Source: Veillonella sp.
GTDB taxonomy: Bacteria; Bacillota; Negativicutes; Veillonellales; Veillonellaceae
Direction: 5' to 3'
Assembly: GCA_022737715.1 (NCBI GenBank)
Contig: JAIITD010000062.1
Span: 1 to 9,234, forward strand
DNA length: 9,234 nucleotides
Part shown: piece after piece, positions 6,694 through 9,234 of the stretch
Layout of the letters: each line of letters opens with the position of its first letter
How positions within the stretch are numbered: the first letter of the stretch is position 1
The notes under the pieces: model-generated
What the model was told of the DNA's origin: nothing
Databases searched by the model: none
The model's input: the letters and a program-made list of their open reading frames with translations, nothing else
Translations under genes and position numbers: made by a program

Positions 6694-7269
6694 ATGGAAT
6701 TATTAAAACAACGCATTCGTGAAGAAGGTATTGTCTTAAACAATCGTGTATTAAAAGTTGATGGTTTTTTGAATCACCAAATCGATCCACATTTATTTAA
6801 AGCTATTGGTAAAGAAATTGCTGACCGCTATCGTGATGCGGGTGTTCAACGTATTGTTACCATTGAAGCATCTGGTATTGCCTTGGCATTGATGGCTGCT
6901 CTTGAACTAGACGTGCCATTAGTATTTGCGCGTAAGAAAAAATCTATTCTTATGGTCGATGATGTGTATCACTCTGTTGTATATTCTTATACAAAAGAAG
7001 AAAATTATGATATTACAATTTCTAAAAAATTCTTGCCAGCAGGCGAAAAGGTTTTAATTATTGATGATTTCTTGGCATCTGGTGAAGCGGCTATGGGGCT
7101 TGCTAAACTTGTAAAAGATGCGGGCGATGAAGTAGTTGGTATGGCTATTGCTATTGAAAAGTCTTTCCAACCAGGTCGCGAACGTTTAGAAAATGCCGGT
7201 TTCCGTGTTGAATCCTTGGTACGCATTAAAGAATTTAAAGATAATAAATGTGTTTTTATAGAGGACTAG
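6694..7269 (+). CDS. xpt: Xanthine phosphoribosyltransferase
   Basis: This cytoplasmic salvage enzyme makes XMP from xanthine and PRPP. It has 191 residues, close to Bacillus Xpt, and resembles it along its whole length as I recall that protein: the N-terminal LKVDGFLNHQIDP (20-32), IVTIEASGIA (54-63), the PRPP loop VLIIDDFLASGEA (120-132) and IEKSFQPGR (154-162). Residues matching the described xanthine contacts of the Bacillus enzyme (Leu20, Asn27, Lys156) are present. GGAGG lies nine bases before the ATG. The gene has its own promoter. No convincing terminator separates it from the YbjN-like gene 34 bases downstream, so the two are probably cotranscribed. Confidence 0.96.
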   Translation: MELLKQRIREEGIVLNNRVLKVDGFLNHQIDPHLFKAIGKEIADRYRDAGVQRIVTIEASGIALALMAALELDVPLVFARKKKSILMVDDVYHSVVYSYTKEENYDITISKKFLPAGEKVLIIDDFLASGEAAMGLAKLVKDAGDEVVGMAIAIEKSFQPGRERLENAGFRVESLVRIKEFKDNKCVFIED

Positions 7270-7303
7270 TCCCATAGTTTTTTTGCGGAGAGAGGTAGAA
7301 ATA

Positions 7304-7756
7304 ATGAACGTAAAAGCTGAGAAATTTGATGTACTAGTAGCGGACATCGAAAAGTCTGGTAATAAATGGTTTACAAAAGATGTTATTGAAGGCGACGAAT
7401 ACAATACGGTTGTATACCATGGTCGTTTAGAAATTCATGGTAATTCTTTACCTGTATTCATCGTGTTGGATGACTCGGTATTCTCCTATATTCGTGTGGC
7501 AGTTACAACAACGAGTATTACCGATGCAGCCATTAAAAAAGTATTGCCTAAATTGAATGACCTTAATCAACAATTTAAGGTAACAAAATACTATGTAAAT
7601 GATGAAGATAGCAATATTTACACGGATATTTCTGTGCCATCCACAGCTGAAACATTTGAACCAGCAGTATTGGTTAATCTTATGTTAGAGGTTATTAAAC
7701 CGCACCTAGATGAAGTTCATCCAGAAATTTTGAAAATTGTAGGACAAGCAAAATAA
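7304..7756 (+). CDS. YbjN-like protein, first of a tandem pair
   Basis: This is a small soluble acidic protein of 150 residues with no signal peptide or membrane segment. Its pattern suggests the YbjN / type III chaperone-like fold: beta strands around TVVYHGRLEIHG (35-46) and LPVFIVLDDSVFSYIRVAV (49-67), a helix through VLPKLNDLNQQFKVTKYYVN (80-99), an acidic turn NDEDSNIYTDISV (99-111), and a C-terminal helix ending in EVHPEILKIVG. The assignment is from fold pattern only and its function is unknown. The ATG at 7304 is preferred to an in-frame TTG at 7283, because AGAGG lies eight bases before the ATG and the TTG has no ribosome binding site. It follows xpt by 34 bases and is probably in the same transcript. 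Confidence 0.85.
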   Translation: MNVKAEKFDVLVADIEKSGNKWFTKDVIEGDEYNTVVYHGRLEIHGNSLPVFIVLDDSVFSYIRVAVTTTSITDAAIKKVLPKLNDLNQQFKVTKYYVNDEDSNIYTDISVPSTAETFEPAVLVNLMLEVIKPHLDEVHPEILKIVGQAK

Positions 7757-7765
7757 GAGGTTATT

Positions 7766-8206
7766 ATGAATCCTAAAGCATTAGCCTTTGATAAATTTAT
7801 GAAGGCAGAAGAAGTTACGGCCTTTGAGCGTAAAGATTTTGAAGATGAAGACGGTACAGTCGTATATCGTTCTTATATAAAATCACCGCTTTGGGATATG
7901 CCGATGTTCGTAATCTTAGATAATAGTATTTATAGTGTTATTCGTTTGGTTCTTGGACCTGAAAAGGTTACTGCACAGAACATGGCGGCTATCAACGCAT
8001 TGATCAACCGTGAAAATGCAACGTATAAGAATTATAAATTCTATATTGATGAACAAGACTCTACATTATATTTAGATTGCGTTTACATGTGTGCTAATGA
8101 TGAGTTTATCCCAGAATTGATGTATGCTTTGATGACATCGATTGTGGATTATATTCCTGAGGCCGTAGGCGATTTAAAAGCTGCCTTTGAAAGCAACATA
8201 CAATAA
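7766..8206 (+). CDS. YbjN-like protein, second of a tandem pair
   Basis: This 146-residue soluble acidic protein starts nine bases after the first YbjN-like gene, with AAGAGG overlapping that gene's stop codon, so translation is probably coupled. It aligns with its neighbour throughout: TVVY (31-34), PMFVILDNSIYSVIR (46-60) against PVFIVLDDSVFSYIR, the Asn-rich helix near 77-88, KFYIDEQDSTLYLD (91-104) against KYYVNDEDSNIYTD, and a C-terminal LM...I...EVG.LK helix. The two are clearly diverged paralogues. Function is unknown. A strong terminator follows, which makes it the last gene of the xpt unit. Confidence 0.85.
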   Translation: MNPKALAFDKFMKAEEVTAFERKDFEDEDGTVVYRSYIKSPLWDMPMFVILDNSIYSVIRLVLGPEKVTAQNMAAINALINRENATYKNYKFYIDEQDSTLYLDCVYMCANDEFIPELMYALMTSIVDYIPEAVGDLKAAFESNIQ

Positions 8207-8262
8207 AATATATATTCTCGTATATCTTAACGTATATATGTTGAGATTAAAGGGTAGTATTC

Positions 8263-8300
8263 AAGAGACTTCCATACAAATGTATGGGAGTCTCTTTTTT
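8263..8300 (+). terminator. Intrinsic terminator of the xpt/YbjN unit
   Basis: Arms 8263-8277 and 8282-8297 pair (AAGAGACTTCCATAC with its complement, one T-G wobble) around a small AAAT loop, ending in six T. It lies 57 bases after the last stop codon. The bases between (8207-8262) hold two CGTATAT copies and no gene. Confidence 0.9.
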
Positions 8301-8430
8301 GTATCAATGTACATTCGTACATAATAATTATTATTCGTAATATACTGTCCGTTTTTGCATTTCTTGTACACAAAGTTCGTGATGTAACGAACAATTATAA
8401 AAACTAATATAAATATTATTCGAAAAATGA
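8301..8430. promoter_or_regulatory. Spacer upstream of purE with TTCG/CGAA motif cluster
   Basis: No gene is visible in this AT-rich stretch. It carries ATTCGT at 8313-8318 and again exactly 20 bp later at 8333-8338, a dyad GTTCGT-GATGTA-ACGAAC at 8375-8392, and ATTCGAA (8418-8424) just before the purE -35 box. ATGTAC-ATTC-GTACAT (8309-8322 area) and TAATAATTATTA are further dyads. CGAAC cores recall the PurR PurBox of Bacillus, but the spacing and orientation differ from the known tandem arrangement. It is a possible operator region for purEC. Confidence 0.4.
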
Positions 8431-8459
8431 TTGACCGTTATAAAGTGGTCTGTTACAAT
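8431..8459 (+). promoter_or_regulatory. Promoter of the purE leader/purEC operon
   Basis: TTGACC (8431-8436), a 17-base spacer and TACAAT (8454-8459) form a strong vegetative promoter. The predicted start at about 8466 leaves only about 20 bases before the leader-peptide ATG, so its ribosome binding site is at the extreme 5' end of the transcript. Confidence 0.8.
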
Positions 8460-8485
8460 TTAATTACAGATAAGGAGGCGTTATC

Positions 8486-8554
8486 ATGAAGAGACATATG
8501 AACCTAACATCCGTTACTATTATGGCTATTTCTGCTAACGCTATCAGTGCGTAA
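8486..8554 (+). CDS. 22-codon leader peptide upstream of purE
   Basis: This short ORF starts with MKRHMNLTSV and ends with AISANAISA. It is too short for usual gene calling but has AAGGAGG seven bases before its ATG, as good a ribosome binding site as any in the window. It has a basic start, then a mildly hydrophobic Thr/Ile/Ala/Ser/Met-rich stretch (four Ala, three Ile, three Ser codons), with no run of a single amino acid. Its TAA stop (8552-8554) lies in the 5' arm of the terminator that precedes purE. A ribosome at the stop codon would therefore block that hairpin. The SD sits in the loop of a small GATAA/TTATC hairpin (8469-8485). GGCGTTA (8477-8483) could instead pair with TAACGCT (8536-8542) within the ORF. 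The likely role is as a cis-acting leader, with the peptide itself either incidental or an arrest peptide. Confidence 0.7.
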   Translation: MKRHMNLTSVTIMAISANAISA

Positions 8555-8582
8555 ACTCGGCCTTTTTAGGTCGAGTTTTTTT
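8553..8582 (+). terminator. Attenuator (intrinsic terminator) in the purE leader
   Basis: An 11-bp stem (8553-8563 with 8568-8578, one G-U pair) with a TTTT loop is followed by a seven-T run ending at 8582. It lies between the promoter and purE, with no other promoter visible before the purE ATG at 8597, so it must be read through for purEC to be expressed. No alternative antiterminator pairing with its 5' arm was found by eye, which favours ribosome occlusion over classical competing hairpins. Confidence 0.85.
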
Positions 8583-8596
8583 ATTAAGGAGGAACA

Positions 8597-9088
8597 ATGA
8601 AGGTTGGCATTATCATGGGCAGTAAATCTGACCTAGACACGATGAAGAAAGCATCTGCTATATTAGATGAATTCAAAATTCCTTATGAAATGGTGATTGC
8701 TTCTGCACATCGAACACCAGAGGCCGTTAAGTCTTTTGTAGAACGCCTTGAAGCAGAAGGCGCTATCGCGTTTATTGCAGGTGCAGGCGCTGCAGCACAT
8801 CTACCTGGGGTTGTGGCAAGCTTTACAACTGTACCTGTTATCGGTATCCCTCTTAATGCAACAGCATTAAAGGGCATTGATTCCCTCTTGGCAATCGTAC
8901 AAATGCCATCTGGTATGCCGGTAGCCACAATGGCCGTAGATGGTGCTAAAAATGCTGCATTGTTTGCAGTACAAATCGGTGCTACTTTCAACAAGGATCT
9001 AAAAGAAAAATATGTTGCCTATCGCAAAGATATGGCTGACAAGGTTTTAGCAGATAATGCTGCATTACAAGCAGAATTAAATAAATAA
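8597..9088 (+). CDS. purE: N5-carboxyaminoimidazole ribonucleotide mutase
   Basis: This catalyses the CAIR-forming step of purine synthesis in the cytoplasm. It has 163 residues, typical of bacterial class I PurE: GSKSD at 8-12 (phosphate binding), SAHRTP at 36-41 with catalytic His38, the glycine-rich AGAGAAAHLPGVVA at 61-74, PVIGIP at 80-85 and PSGMPVATMAV at 104-114. AAGGAGG lies four bases before the ATG, just after the attenuator's T run. purC follows after 24 bases in the same direction, so the two form an operon. The usual partner purK is not in the window. Either it lies elsewhere or the enzyme takes CO2 directly, like class II PurE; the sequence alone does not settle this. Confidence 0.96.
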   Translation: MKVGIIMGSKSDLDTMKKASAILDEFKIPYEMVIASAHRTPEAVKSFVERLEAEGAIAFIAGAGAAAHLPGVVASFTTVPVIGIPLNATALKGIDSLLAIVQMPSGMPVATMAVDGAKNAALFAVQIGATFNKDLKEKYVAYRKDMADKVLADNAALQAELNK

Positions 9089-9112
9089 TTATTACATAGG
9101 AGGATTACTATC

Positions 9113-9234
9113 ATGGCTAATATCGATTTGGAAAAATTAACACTTTTATACGAAGGCAAAGCAAAACAAGTGTATCAAACAGATGATAAAGAAACATATA
9201 TTGTTCACTACAAAGATGATGCTACTGCATTTAA
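9113..9234 (+). CDS. purC: SAICAR synthetase, N-terminal part
   Basis: Only the first 40 codons are present, then the window ends. The translated start is characteristic of PurC: LLYEGKAKQVYQT (11-23) is the nucleotide-binding strand region, and IVHYKDDATAF (30-40) the conserved KDDATAFN motif. The full protein, usually ~235 residues, ligates aspartate to CAIR with ATP to give SAICAR, the step after PurE. TAGGAGG lies nine bases before the ATG. It follows purE by 24 bases without a terminator and is therefore under the same leader control. Confidence 0.93.
   Translation, partial: MANIDLEKLTLLYEGKAKQVYQTDDKETYIVHYKDDATAF

Noticed and set aside
7263..7284. Palindrome GGACTAGTCC followed by a T run after the xpt stop, looking like a terminator.
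   Set aside because: The loop would be at most four bases, with only a 3-bp stem, too weak to terminate. Read-through into the YbjN-like genes is expected, and no separate promoter for them was found.
7283..7303. TTG at 7283 as the start of the first YbjN-like protein.
   Set aside because: No ribosome binding site precedes it, while the in-frame ATG at 7304 has AGAGG at a good distance.
8301..8430. A hidden small gene or ncRNA in the spacer before the purE promoter.
   Set aside because: No ORF with a ribosome binding site, no promoter and no terminator of its own was found; only short dyads and TTCG motifs are present.
8460..8596. ZTP riboswitch in front of purE.
   Set aside because: The conserved ZTP aptamer motifs are absent. 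The segment is explained by a ribosome binding site, a 22-codon ORF and a terminator.

Overview
The window looks like chromosomal DNA of a low-GC anaerobic member of the Bacillota, most likely Veillonella or a close relative in the Negativicutes. This rests on the character of the proteins (a single-chain clostridial-type PurL, a stand-alone flavodiiron protein, a Bacillus-like Xpt), the AT-rich spacers and the strong AGGAGG ribosome binding sites. No database search was run, so the genus is an inference. I see no mobile element, CRISPR array or rRNA.

Left part, minus strand (1-5426). Reading leftwards there is purL (5426-1683) with a UUCG-loop terminator. Next comes a regulatory spacer holding a perfect TGTGA-N6-TCACA dyad and a promoter for fprA (1460-225). 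fprA has its own UUCG-loop terminator and is followed by a tRNA-Ser(GGA) gene with a near-consensus promoter. The tRNA's 3' end is at the window edge.

Middle. A 248-bp divergent spacer separates purL from a plus-strand LysR-type regulator (5675-6580). It is rich in repeats: an ACTTAT iteron-like array over the predicted purL promoter, twin TTTCATGAA dyads, and a 10-bp inverted repeat that brackets the whole set. The regulator ends at a 15-bp terminator. Immediately after it lies the promoter of xpt (xanthine phosphoribosyltransferase), followed by two tandem, related small proteins with a YbjN-like look and then another terminator.

Right part. A spacer with scattered TTCG/CGAA motifs leads to a strong promoter. 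This promoter drives a very short leader RNA with a 22-codon ORF behind a strong ribosome binding site. The stop codon of that ORF lies inside the 5' arm of an intrinsic terminator. purE and the start of purC follow. This looks like translation-coupled attenuation of the purEC operon and is the most interesting item in the window.

The unifying theme is purine supply. PurL, PurE and PurC are three steps of de novo IMP synthesis and Xpt is the salvage route for xanthine. A LysR regulator and two uncharacterised YbjN-like proteins lie between them. No guanine or ZTP riboswitch was recognised at any of these genes, so control seems to use operators and the leader-peptide attenuator instead.
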